Shown piece by piece: positions 1 to 5,068 of a stretch of DNA of 5,068 bases (its first letter is position 1; every line of letters begins with the position of its first letter). The notes beneath the pieces were generated by a model that was given only the letters and a program-made list of their open reading frames with translations, had not been told where the DNA came from and searched no databases. The position numbers and the translations under genes were made by a program. Source of the DNA: an uncultured bacterium (GTDB lineage Bacteria > Bacteroidota > Bacteroidia > Chitinophagales > Chitinophagaceae); assembly GCA_903957405.1 (NCBI GenBank), contig CAJBPC010000057.1:1-5068 (forward strand). The letters run 5' to 3'.

Positions 1-63
1 ATTCTTCTTTGATAACTTCTCAAGCCGGAATTGCTCATCGAATAATCCTCTAACTTTCGACAT
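1..63 (-). CDS. transposase, N-terminal fragment (cut by the window edge)
   Basis: Reading from the ATG at 63 down to base 1 gives 21 codons, starting MSKVRGLFDEQF and continuing RLEKLSKKN, with no stop. The first 19 residues are identical to the fragment at the other end of the window, and this copy shows two more. The short stretch with a basic LxKLSKK segment resembles the amino end of IS5-type DDE transposases (InsH N-terminal region), where such a segment precedes a D-P-L motif. That motif would lie just outside the window. Family assignment from 21 residues is tentative, and no catalytic residue is visible. No good Shine-Dalgarno sequence precedes the ATG, as is common in Bacteroidota. 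The gene runs in the same direction as the GH95 gene upstream of it, so read-through from GH95 could transcribe it. Confidence 0.6.
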   Translation of the reverse strand, partial: MSKVRGLFDEQFRLEKLSKKN

Positions 64-72
64 CTAATTGAT

Positions 73-107
73 TTTGATAAAGTTACAAATCTCTTGCCTT
101 ATATTTG
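73..107 (+). promoter_or_regulatory. candidate inward-facing promoter in the left IS end
   Basis: On the plus strand, TATATTTG at 100-107 matches the Bacteroidota -7 consensus TAnnTTTG exactly. TTTG at 73-76 could serve as the -33 element, but the 23-bp gap is a few bases longer than the usual spacing of about 19-21. Transcription from here would leave the IS and enter the GH95 gene from its 3' end, giving an antisense RNA. The box lies in the repeat, so it is present identically in the right IS copy. An exact match to a short consensus in A/T-rich DNA can arise by chance, so this remains a candidate only. Confidence 0.3.
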
Positions 108-169
108 ATTATTGAGATAGGTTTTTAGAGATGCCCTAAAGATATTTTACCAGGATGTAAGGCCCGTGA

Positions 170-2593
170 CTAGAATTCAATTACCTGTTTCCCTCCCTTC
201 CGCAATGTCAACAATTGAGATTTATTTTCATGCCTCAACAGAAAACGCCCGTCAATTCCTGATTTCAGCGTGACTTTCACTTTCCCGCCCGACATCCATT
301 CGATGTCAACCTCCGCTGCGCCCCTGGCTTTCAACCCTCTTACATAGCCGGTTGCCCAGGCGGCAGGAAGGGCTGGCAGGACATCTATGATGCGCACATC
401 TCCCTCTGACAGATGGCTTTGCAGGAGCATTTCCGCGATCCCCGCAGTTCCTCCAAAATTTCCGTCGATCTGAAACGGTGGATGACCGCAGAACAGGTTC
501 GGATACGAGCCACCGCCGTTGGACATGTTCACTCCGTTGGACATGACCGGTCGCAATAATCTGTTCAACAGGGCCAATGCCCGGTCGCCATCGCGCAGCC
601 TCGCCCAGAAATTGATCTTCCAGGCCAGCGACCAGCCTGTTCCATCATCAGATCTTTTATCCAGACTTTTCCGCGCGGCTCCGGCCCAGTCTGCCTGCCG
701 CAGCGGGTCGATGCCCGCGCCCGGATATAGCATGTACAGATGTGAAACGTGACGGTGGGTGGGCTCTGCTTCAGGGAAGGGCTCACGCCATTCCTGGATC
801 CGGCCGTCGGGCCCGATGACCGTAGTGGCCAGGTCCGGGAGTACACTTGCAGTCTTCAGGGTCGTGGCATCTTTCATTCCGAGGATGGATGCGGCTGACA
901 ACAGATTGCCGAACAGTTCCCCGATCACCTGCTGATCGTGCGCCGGCCCCATGCTGATCTGAGCCTGAGATCCGTCGGGCGCCAGGAATGTGTTTTCCGG
1001 TGAAGCCGCCGGCCCCGACACCCACTTGCCCGTACGAGGGTCCTTCACCAGCCAGTCGAGGTAGAATGCCGCAGCCTCCCGCATCACCGGATACACCCGG
1101 CGCAGATAGGCGGTGTCGCGCGTGAACGCAAAATGCTCCCACAGATGTTGACAAAGCCAGGCGCCCGCCCCCAGATGCATGCCCCAGGAAGGATGCTCGC
1201 CTGGTGCCGTGTAACCCCAAACGTTGGTGATAGGATGCACGCACCATCCATTGGCGCGATAGTGTGTCTGTGCGGTCTTGCGTCCGGGTTCCACCAGTGA
1301 AGATATCAGCTCGGTCAGCGGCGACTGACAATCGCTCAGATTTGTGAGATCCACTGGCCAGTAGTTCATCTGGATGTTGACATCTGTATGATAATCGCCG
1401 TTCCACGGCGTCTGGATCTGATTTGCCCAGATGCCCTGCAAATTCGCCGGCAGTGCGCCAGCTCTAGAGGATCCGACCAACAGATATCTACCGAATTGAT
1501 AGTATAACTCATGCAACCGCAAGTCGCCCCCGGCAGTTTGCCGGCTCAGCCTGACATCCGTTGGGATGGTGTCCCGCTCACCGTTTCCAAGTTGCAAAGT
1601 AGATCTTCCCATCAGGCGCTCATGATCCGATACATGCCTGTTTTTTAACTGTGCATACGACCGGGATGCAGCCGCGTTCATCATACCCGCCGTAACAGGC
1701 AGCGGATCCGCGCCCCGATAGGTTGGATATACCAGCCGGTGGTCCGTCGCCGCCGTCATCAACAGGATCGCCTCATCGGCACCCTCCACCCGGATCGAAC
1801 TATCGGTCATGGTTACCCGACCGCCGGTCGCCCGCACCCTAAGCCTCGCCGCATATCTCATCCCTTCGCCCCCATTTCCGTCGTCCAGCACGCCCGTCAT
1901 CAGCAGGTCGTTCCCCTGACGGCTGTTGCGGAATCGCTCCGGCCGGTCGAGCCGGACCCTGAATTTTAGCGCCCCTTTCCGGTCTGCCCGAATCCTCACC
2001 ACCATCGCCCGGTCAGGGTAACTGATGAAGACATCCCGTTCGAAGTTTATACCTTCCTGCAAATACTTGACGGTGGCAATGCCCCGCATGAGGTCCAGCG
2101 AACGCTCATAATTTTTCCAGCGTGAAGTTCTTTCCATGTCGATCCACAGGTTCCCCAGAGTCTGGTAACAACCAAAGGGAGCATTAGCCCCATTGCCATG
2201 TCCCGAACCGGCCCCCTTGCATACCTGCGTCTTCAGGGTGAGGGCAGAAGCCTCCTTATATTTACCATCGAAGAGGAGTGACCTGATCTCCGCCAGCGCA
2301 CCATAGGCGAGGGGATTGTCGTTATCAGCCGGACTGCCCGACCAGAGCGACTTCTCATTCAGCTGGATCCGTTCACGGGTTACATCTCCATACACCATCG
2401 CGCCGAGCGATCCGTTGCCCAGTGGCAAGGCCTTCAGCCATTCCGGATCATTGCCCCATCCCTTCCTTCGATCGGGGATCGAAGCGTCTGCCGGCTGACG
2501 ATACCAGATGCGGAGGTCCGTCTGGGCCATCATCACGCCCGTAGGAAATAATATCAAGGTCCACAGCCGGATAAGCTTCATGATCGATTGCAT
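170..2593 (-). CDS. secreted glycoside hydrolase family 95 protein (alpha-L-fucosidase type)
   Basis: This 807-residue protein has the normal length for GH95, inverting enzymes that remove alpha-1,2-linked L-fucose or, in some members, alpha-L-galactose. Residues 1-23 form a signal peptide with a basic start (K6, R9), a hydrophobic core to about residue 20 and likely cleavage at MMA|Q, so the enzyme should act in the periplasm or outside. The N-terminal beta domain shows PLGNGSLGAMVYGD (57-70), RIQLNEKSLWSG (75-86) and a family-typical GAGSGHGNGANAPFG stretch (127-141). The alpha/alpha barrel carries LPANLQGIW (381-389), HTDVNIQMNYW (402-412), SPEN with E533 as probable general acid, HRHVSHLYMLYPG (613-625) and FQIDGNFGG with D710. 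By alignment to Bifidobacterium AfcA from memory, N406, E533 and D710 match N423, E566 and D766. D404 stands where AfcA has N421. The ATG at 2581 (M5) is an equally plausible start and gives a more typical signal peptide. No SusC/SusD or regulator gene lies beside it in the window. Confidence 0.9.
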   Translation of the reverse strand: MQSIMKLIRLWTLILFPTGVMMAQTDLRIWYRQPADASIPDRRKGWGNDPEWLKALPLGNGSLGAMVYGDVTRERIQLNEKSLWSGSPADNDNPLAYGALAEIRSLLFDGKYKEASALTLKTQVCKGAGSGHGNGANAPFGCYQTLGNLWIDMERTSRWKNYERSLDLMRGIATVKYLQEGINFERDVFISYPDRAMVVRIRADRKGALKFRVRLDRPERFRNSRQGNDLLMTGVLDDGNGGEGMRYAARLRVRATGGRVTMTDSSIRVEGADEAILLMTAATDHRLVYPTYRGADPLPVTAGMMNAAASRSYAQLKNRHVSDHERLMGRSTLQLGNGERDTIPTDVRLSRQTAGGDLRLHELYYQFGRYLLVGSSRAGALPANLQGIWANQIQTPWNGDYHTDVNIQMNYWPVDLTNLSDCQSPLTELISSLVEPGRKTAQTHYRANGWCVHPITNVWGYTAPGEHPSWGMHLGAGAWLCQHLWEHFAFTRDTAYLRRVYPVMREAAAFYLDWLVKDPRTGKWVSGPAASPENTFLAPDGSQAQISMGPAHDQQVIGELFGNLLSAASILGMKDATTLKTASVLPDLATTVIGPDGRIQEWREPFPEAEPTHRHVSHLYMLYPGAGIDPLRQADWAGAARKSLDKRSDDGTGWSLAWKINFWARLRDGDRALALLNRLLRPVMSNGVNMSNGGGSYPNLFCGHPPFQIDGNFGGTAGIAEMLLQSHLSEGDVRIIDVLPALPAAWATGYVRGLKARGAAEVDIEWMSGGKVKVTLKSGIDGRFLLRHENKSQLLTLRKGGKQVIEF

Positions 2594-2637
2594 GCGGGTT
2601 GTATTTAGTGGTCGGTACTCTGGCTACAAAGTAGTGT

Positions 2638-2652
2638 AAAAATTGAATTTTT
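2638..2652. repeat. 15-bp palindrome, operator-like
   Basis: AAAAATT at 2638-2644 and AATTTTT at 2646-2652 are perfect inverted arms around a single G. The site is 45 bp upstream of the GH95 ATG and 83 bp upstream of the oxidoreductase ATG, a reasonable place for a regulator to bind. Its arms are all A/T, so it could be random in such a spacer, and it is too weak to act as a terminator. Confidence 0.3.
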
Positions 2653-2699
2653 GACGTCGCCGACATACCATTCGGGATGATATGCAGTAAAATTTCTTA

Positions 2700-2716
2700 T
2701 ATTCATATATTGAATA
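2700..2716. repeat. 17-bp inverted repeat upstream of the oxidoreductase start
   Basis: TATTCA at 2700-2705 and TGAATA at 2711-2716 form perfect 6-bp arms around a TATAT centre. The repeat ends 19 bp before the oxidoreductase ATG and overlaps the best -7-like sequence, so a bound protein there would block transcription. Oxidoreductases of this type are often controlled by small HxlR- or TetR-type repressors, but none is encoded in the window. The operator role is inferred from position and symmetry only. Confidence 0.3.
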
Positions 2717-2735
2717 CATCAAATAAAATGTAGTT

Positions 2736-3758
2736 ATGCGTGCCTTGGCTCAAACATCATACGGCGGCCCGGAAGTGATCCGGGAAATGGATCTGCCTAT
2801 CCCCGAGGTTACTGGTCATGATCTCAGGGTGCATGTACACGCCGTAGGCATTAATCCTGTGGATGTGAAAGTACGGACAAACTGGGGTGGATTTGGCGAC
2901 CTCCAACCGGGCGATCCCGTGATCACAGGCTGGGACGTTGCCGGCGTGGTAGATGCTGTAGGTCCCCTGGCCGACGGGCGTTTCAGCCCGGGCGATCCTG
3001 TATTTTTTGCCGGTAGTGTGGCCAGGGCCGGCAGTCATCGGGAATACACACTGGTCGACAGCCGCATGGTTGGTCGCAAGCCTTCGAATCTGACTTTCGC
3101 AGAGGCGGCGGCCTTGCCACTCACCAGCCTGACTGTCTGGGAGGGCATGTTCGAAAATGCAGGCATACCTATTGATTCCCCCCTCGAACAAAGGCAGGTA
3201 CTTGTCGTTGGCGGAGCCGGCGGGGTAGGCAGCATCGCCATCCAGATCCTGAAGAAAGTAGCGGGCATGCATGTCATTGCTACCGCCTCCAGGGACGCTT
3301 CCCGCCTCCATTGCCTCAGTTTCGGCGCCGATCATGTCATAAGTCATGCCGAACCCTTCGCCCCCCAGCTGGCCGCCATTGGAGTGACCGCCTTGGATGC
3401 CGTGCTGCATTGTTCGGAGCCGGATGATAACATCGAAGACATAATGCCCCTGATGGCACCCTTAGGGAAGATGGTTTGCATACTGCCGGTCAACAAACCT
3501 CTGGCGACAGGATCCCTTTTCGCCCGGAGTGTAAGCATCGTCTATGAACTGATGTTCACCAAAGGACTTTTCATGAAAGACCTGTCCCGCCAGGGGGAGA
3601 TCCTGGATAAGATCGCATCTTTGGTGGAGGCAGGAACGTTGAAGACAACCCTCCATGAACAATTTCCATGGACGGTGGAAGGACTACGTACCGCTCACGC
3701 CAGGATCGACGGACGTCAGGGATTGGGGAAGGCCGTACTGTCAATCATCCCGGACTGA
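2736..3758 (+). CDS. zinc-independent medium-chain dehydrogenase / quinone oxidoreductase family protein
   Basis: This 340-residue cytosolic protein has the usual length for the medium-chain dehydrogenase/reductase superfamily. The GroES-like N-terminal domain (about 1-125) includes HAVGINPVDVKVR (35-47), a GWDVAGVVDAVG segment (65-76) and SVARAGSHREY (94-104). The Rossmann cofactor domain begins with VLVVGGAGGVGS (155-166), and FGADHVI (196-202) sits at a later strand. The Cys and Glu ligands of zinc alcohol dehydrogenases (GHE motif, structural Cys cluster) are absent, so it is probably an NAD(P)H-dependent quinone or enone reductase despite frequent annotation as zinc-binding alcohol dehydrogenase. 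The pattern GRKPSNLTFAEAAALPLTSL (113-132) and the C-terminal LVEAGTLKTT...AHARIDGRQGLGKAVL fit the TIGR02817-like subfamily. There is no signal peptide. The start follows an A-rich leader without a Shine-Dalgarno sequence. The substrate is unknown. It diverges from the GH95 gene and converges on the DUF3298 gene with 5 bp between stops. Confidence 0.85.
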   Translation: MRALAQTSYGGPEVIREMDLPIPEVTGHDLRVHVHAVGINPVDVKVRTNWGGFGDLQPGDPVITGWDVAGVVDAVGPLADGRFSPGDPVFFAGSVARAGSHREYTLVDSRMVGRKPSNLTFAEAAALPLTSLTVWEGMFENAGIPIDSPLEQRQVLVVGGAGGVGSIAIQILKKVAGMHVIATASRDASRLHCLSFGADHVISHAEPFAPQLAAIGVTALDAVLHCSEPDDNIEDIMPLMAPLGKMVCILPVNKPLATGSLFARSVSIVYELMFTKGLFMKDLSRQGEILDKIASLVEAGTLKTTLHEQFPWTVEGLRTAHARIDGRQGLGKAVLSIIPD

Positions 3759-3763
3759 TTGGT

Positions 3764-4882
3764 TCACTTTAATGACAGCAATCGCACAAAGTATGGCTGT
3801 AGAAATGGCTTCAATTCTGCCAGTGGAACAGGTATCTCGATTTGCCCCATGGCATATGGACCGATCTCGTAGGGCGTATAACTGAAGATGAGAGCCTTCG
3901 ATGTGAGAAAGATATTACGGGTCACTTCCGTGATCCGGTTTTCAAAGAGACCATGCTCCTGAAGGGGCGCTTCGACCGGCACGGCGTACTTTTTCCTGAA
4001 ATGTTTCTCCAGTAGGGTCGGTAGTGCTTTGAGGCCCGACGTCGAAATGATATCACGCAGACCGAGGGTCTTTCGAAGTGCCAGATCCCAGATCTCATAG
4101 ATCGAGGCTCCATTGCCATGTGCGCCTCCTGTGAACTGCCACTGCATCGAGGAAACGCACATCACTGAACCTGACACATATTCGATCTGAACAACCTGCA
4201 TCATGCTCCAGGAAAAGCCGGGGCCACGATCCTCTAGCTCCGCGGCCGTTACATCCTTGAGGGATTCCCCGTGGGCTTTGAAAAAATCATTCCGCTGTTG
4301 GGTCATCAATGCCATGGGGTTCCAAGCCCTTGATGTGTCTCTCAACAACATTCGGGAGATCCGCTGTTTCATGAACCACTCGAGCGGTCCTTTTCCGACA
4401 GGCCATGGCATCTCGCCCTCGTATTCGACACGTACAGAAGTCCGGCCACGCAAGGGTTTCAATGAGTCCTTCAACGCATAGACATCGAATGAAGGATCTA
4501 TCCGTCGGGCGTTCAGCATGACAGGTAATGAGTTCTTTCCCCGCCCTGCATCCCATACCCCCCGCAGATTTCCGTTCGCATCATAGGTCAAACGTAATAC
4601 TTCCGGATCCTCCGAAAATGTCTCCAGATTCAGGATGGTGTCTGTCAACTGCCCGGATATGGAGATCGGGATGCCGACCCGGTCATACCAGTAGTTGCCG
4701 CGATATGTCCGTCCACTCGATTGAATATGCATGGTGACCGGGTAGTTACCAATTGCCCCGTTGAATACCATCGAGCGTCCAGAGACAGAACCCGGTTGTG
4801 CTTCCGTGATTACGGATGAAACCATCTGATAACTGAAAAAGATCACCCATGCAAAAGGGGCGCGCCTGATATTTACATTCAT
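3764..4882 (-). CDS. exported DUF3298 (RsiV-like) domain protein
   Basis: From the ATG at 4882 this is 372 residues. The frame stays open to a TTG at 4924 and an ATG at 4921. The 4882 start is preferred because it opens directly into a signal peptide: MNVNIRR, a hydrophobic run, then a likely cleavage at TEA|QPGSV. The upstream extension (MEPPDPLHRVGFH) adds nothing recognisable. Numbering from TTG, residues 52-140 form a beta-rich repeat-like domain (GAIGNYPVTMHI, RGNYWYDRVGIPISISGQL, RGVWDAGRGKNSLPVML), often found in front of DUF3298. Residues about 245-375 carry DUF3298 hallmarks: FTGGAHGNG (264-272), a Y/W-D-L segment followed by LGLRDII (287-293), and FSYTPYEIGPYAMGQIEI (347-364). Related domains form the extracellular, lysozyme-binding part of the anti-sigma factor RsiV. 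There is no transmembrane anti-sigma part here, so a sensor role should not be assumed. No lipobox is visible. The right IS tip lies 55 bp upstream of the ATG, leaving no native promoter region. Confidence 0.75.
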   Translation of the reverse strand: MNVNIRRAPFAWVIFFSYQMVSSVITEAQPGSVSGRSMVFNGAIGNYPVTMHIQSSGRTYRGNYWYDRVGIPISISGQLTDTILNLETFSEDPEVLRLTYDANGNLRGVWDAGRGKNSLPVMLNARRIDPSFDVYALKDSLKPLRGRTSVRVEYEGEMPWPVGKGPLEWFMKQRISRMLLRDTSRAWNPMALMTQQRNDFFKAHGESLKDVTAAELEDRGPGFSWSMMQVVQIEYVSGSVMCVSSMQWQFTGGAHGNGASIYEIWDLALRKTLGLRDIISTSGLKALPTLLEKHFRKKYAVPVEAPLQEHGLFENRITEVTRNIFLTSKALIFSYTPYEIGPYAMGQIEIPVPLAELKPFLQPYFVRLLSLK

Positions 4883-4966
4883 ATGAAAGCCTACCCGATG
4901 CAAAGGGTCGGGAGGTTCCATCAATATACTAAATAAAGGGCATCTCTAAAAACCTATCTCAATAAT

Positions 4967-5001
4967 CAAATATAAGGCAAGAGATTTGTAACTTTATCAA
5001 A
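4967..5001 (-). promoter_or_regulatory. candidate inward-facing promoter in the right IS end, upstream of the DUF3298 gene
   Basis: On the minus strand TATATTTG (complement of 4967-4974) matches the Bacteroidota -7 consensus TAnnTTTG exactly. A TTTG (complement of 4998-5001) lies 23 bp upstream, somewhat beyond ideal -33 spacing. Transcription would start near 4960 and reach the DUF3298 ATG at 4882 after a leader of roughly 80 nt, or about 40 nt for the ATG at 4921. Outward promoters in IS ends that switch on neighbouring genes are known in Bacteroides (for example, IS elements upstream of cfiA). The only sequence between IS tip and gene is 55 bp, so this box is the best visible promoter for the gene. 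Confidence 0.4.
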
Positions 5002-5010
5002 ATCAATTAG

Positions 5011-5068
5011 ATGTCGAAAGTTAGAGGATTATTCGATGAGCAATTCCGGCTTGAGAAGTTATCAAAGA
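5011..5068 (+). CDS. transposase, N-terminal fragment (cut by the window edge)
   Basis: The ATG at 5011 opens 19 codons (MSKVRGLFDEQF, then RLEKLSK) plus one base, with no stop. It is identical to the fragment at 63-6 on the minus strand and is annotated as transposase for the same reasons: position just inside an IS tip, and a basic LxKLSK segment like that of IS5-type transposases. A TAACTTTA at 4989-4996, one mismatch from TAnnTTTG, could be its own weak -7 box. It diverges from the DUF3298 gene, so 4883-5010 would act as a two-way promoter region. Confidence 0.6.
   Translation, partial: MSKVRGLFDEQFRLEKLSK

Larger units (their letters stand above)
1..137 (-). mobile_element. 5' end of an insertion sequence, left copy (partial, probably IS5-family)
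   Basis: Bases 6-137 are the exact reverse complement of 4937-5068, a 132-bp repeat with no mismatch. The inner tip, read on the minus strand, begins GGGCATCTCTAAAAAC. It is followed by about 70 bp of A/T-rich leader and then an ATG (complement of 61-63) opening a transposase-like frame that leaves the window at base 1. The shared block ends at 137. The IS tip is probably the CCC at 134-136, and the extra matching base may be chance or target preference. Only the 5' end is visible, so IS length, the other terminal repeat and target duplication cannot be read. The tip lies 33 bp beyond the GH95 stop codon. That the repeat is an IS is inferred from its sharp boundaries, its abrupt fall in GC and the embedded start of a gene. 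Confidence 0.8.
2594..2735. promoter_or_regulatory. divergent intergenic region between the GH95 and oxidoreductase genes
   Basis: This 142-bp A/T-rich spacer separates two divergently read genes and must hold both of their promoters. Neither side shows a convincing Shine-Dalgarno sequence or an exact TAnnTTTG box. The nearest matches are TATATTG at 2706-2712 on the plus strand, one T short, and TACTTTG on the minus strand (complement of about 2625-2631), also one base short. The spacer contains two small palindromes, listed separately. An ATG immediately followed by TAG lies at 2728-2733, out of frame with the oxidoreductase start, and is most likely chance. Promoter positions are not assigned. 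Confidence 0.5.
1..5068. mobile_element. possible IS-bracketed segment (composite-transposon-like), inverted IS ends
   Basis: Three complete genes are enclosed by two identical IS 5' ends in inverted orientation, with both transposase genes reading outward. Two such copies can move the enclosed DNA using their outer ends, or can flip it by recombination between the inverted copies. The cargo is not a typical transposon load (no resistance, restriction or toxin genes). The insertion points lie just outside gene ends: 33 bp past the GH95 stop and 55 bp before the DUF3298 start. Two independent insertions, or an assembly contig ending in repeats, explain the layout equally well. The outer IS ends and target duplications are not visible. 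Confidence 0.3.
4937..5068 (+). mobile_element. 5' end of an insertion sequence, right copy (partial, probably IS5-family)
   Basis: This is the exact inverted copy of 6-137. The tip GGGCATCTCTAAAAAC starts at 4938 and faces the interior. The element reads rightward, with a 73-bp A/T-rich leader before the transposase-like ATG at 5011, and runs out of the window. Bases before the tip (AAATAAA) and those after the left tip (TAAAG) are both A/T-rich, which suggests a TA-rich target. Each copy's second target-site duplication lies outside the window. Complete identity with the left copy suggests recent transposition of one IS or continuing gene conversion. Confidence 0.8.

Noticed and set aside
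783..1406. Long alternate-frame open reading frame (207 codons, minus strand) inside the GH95 gene
   Set aside because: The translation has no recognisable domain, and the GH95 frame covering it is rich in family motifs. It is a shadow of high-GC coding DNA.
1463..1475. TCTAGAGGATCC, the XbaI-BamHI part of common cloning polylinkers, suggesting vector contamination
   Set aside because: It lies in frame within the GH95 gene, in the family-conserved stretch LLVGSSRAGALPANLQGIW, and the surrounding polylinker sites do not continue. It is a chance match.
2757..3410. Antisense open frame of 217 codons opposite the oxidoreductase gene
   Set aside because: It has no family resemblance and lies wholly within a well-supported gene on the other strand.
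2190..4121. Identical 12-mer CCATTGCCATGT at 2190-2201 and 4110-4121, a possible short direct repeat
   Set aside because: Each copy encodes an HGNGA peptide typical of its own protein family (GH95 and DUF3298). The match is coincidental coding similarity.
4883..4924. Upstream TTG/ATG starts for the DUF3298 gene
   Set aside because: They add a Pro-rich, non-signal extension before an ordinary signal peptide that begins at the ATG at 4882. The open stretch is more likely former leader sequence.
1..5068. Defence system, toxin-antitoxin pair, CRISPR array, tRNA or riboswitch
   Set aside because: No such gene, repeat array or RNA fold was seen. The three genes fill nearly all the interior, and the longest gap between them is 142 bp.

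Overview
The window looks like Bacteroidota DNA, probably from the Chitinophagaceae/Cytophagales side. The signs are a secreted GH95-type glycosidase with a signal peptide ending in Ala-Gln, a DUF3298-type exported protein, A/T-rich leaders without clear Shine-Dalgarno sequences, and TAnnTTTG-like promoter boxes. The three-gene interior is visibly more GC-rich than the two ends and the 2594-2735 leader.

The layout is symmetrical. Bases 6-137 and 4937-5068 are perfect reverse complements of each other over 132 bp. Each copy starts with a GGGCATCTCTAAAAAC-type tip facing inward. Each also carries the first codons of the same transposase-like gene, reading outward and cut by the window edge. The window is therefore a roughly 4.8 kb segment held between the 5' ends of two identical insertion sequences in inverted orientation. 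This could be an IS-bracketed (composite-transposon-like) or invertible segment. It could equally be a contig that stops inside a repeated IS at both ends.

Between the IS ends lie three apparently intact genes. 170-2593 (minus) encodes a secreted GH95 alpha-L-fucosidase-type enzyme. 2736-3758 (plus) encodes a cytosolic medium-chain NAD(P)H-dependent oxidoreductase of the zinc-less quinone-reductase type. 3764-4882 (minus; up to 4924 if an upstream start is used) encodes an exported DUF3298-family protein. The first two genes diverge from a 142-bp A/T-rich spacer that holds two small palindromes. The second and third converge with stop codons only 5 bp apart. I see no functional link among the three products: they look like ordinary chromosomal genes rather than a defence or transfer module.

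The most interesting feature is how the IS ends meet the genes. Each IS end carries an exact TATATTTG box pointing inward. On the right it lies just upstream of the DUF3298 gene, whose native promoter region has been displaced by the IS. On the left it would drive RNA antisense to the 3' end of the GH95 gene. The GH95 transcript in turn runs in the same direction as the left transposase with no visible terminator between them. No tRNA, rRNA, CRISPR array or integron feature was seen.
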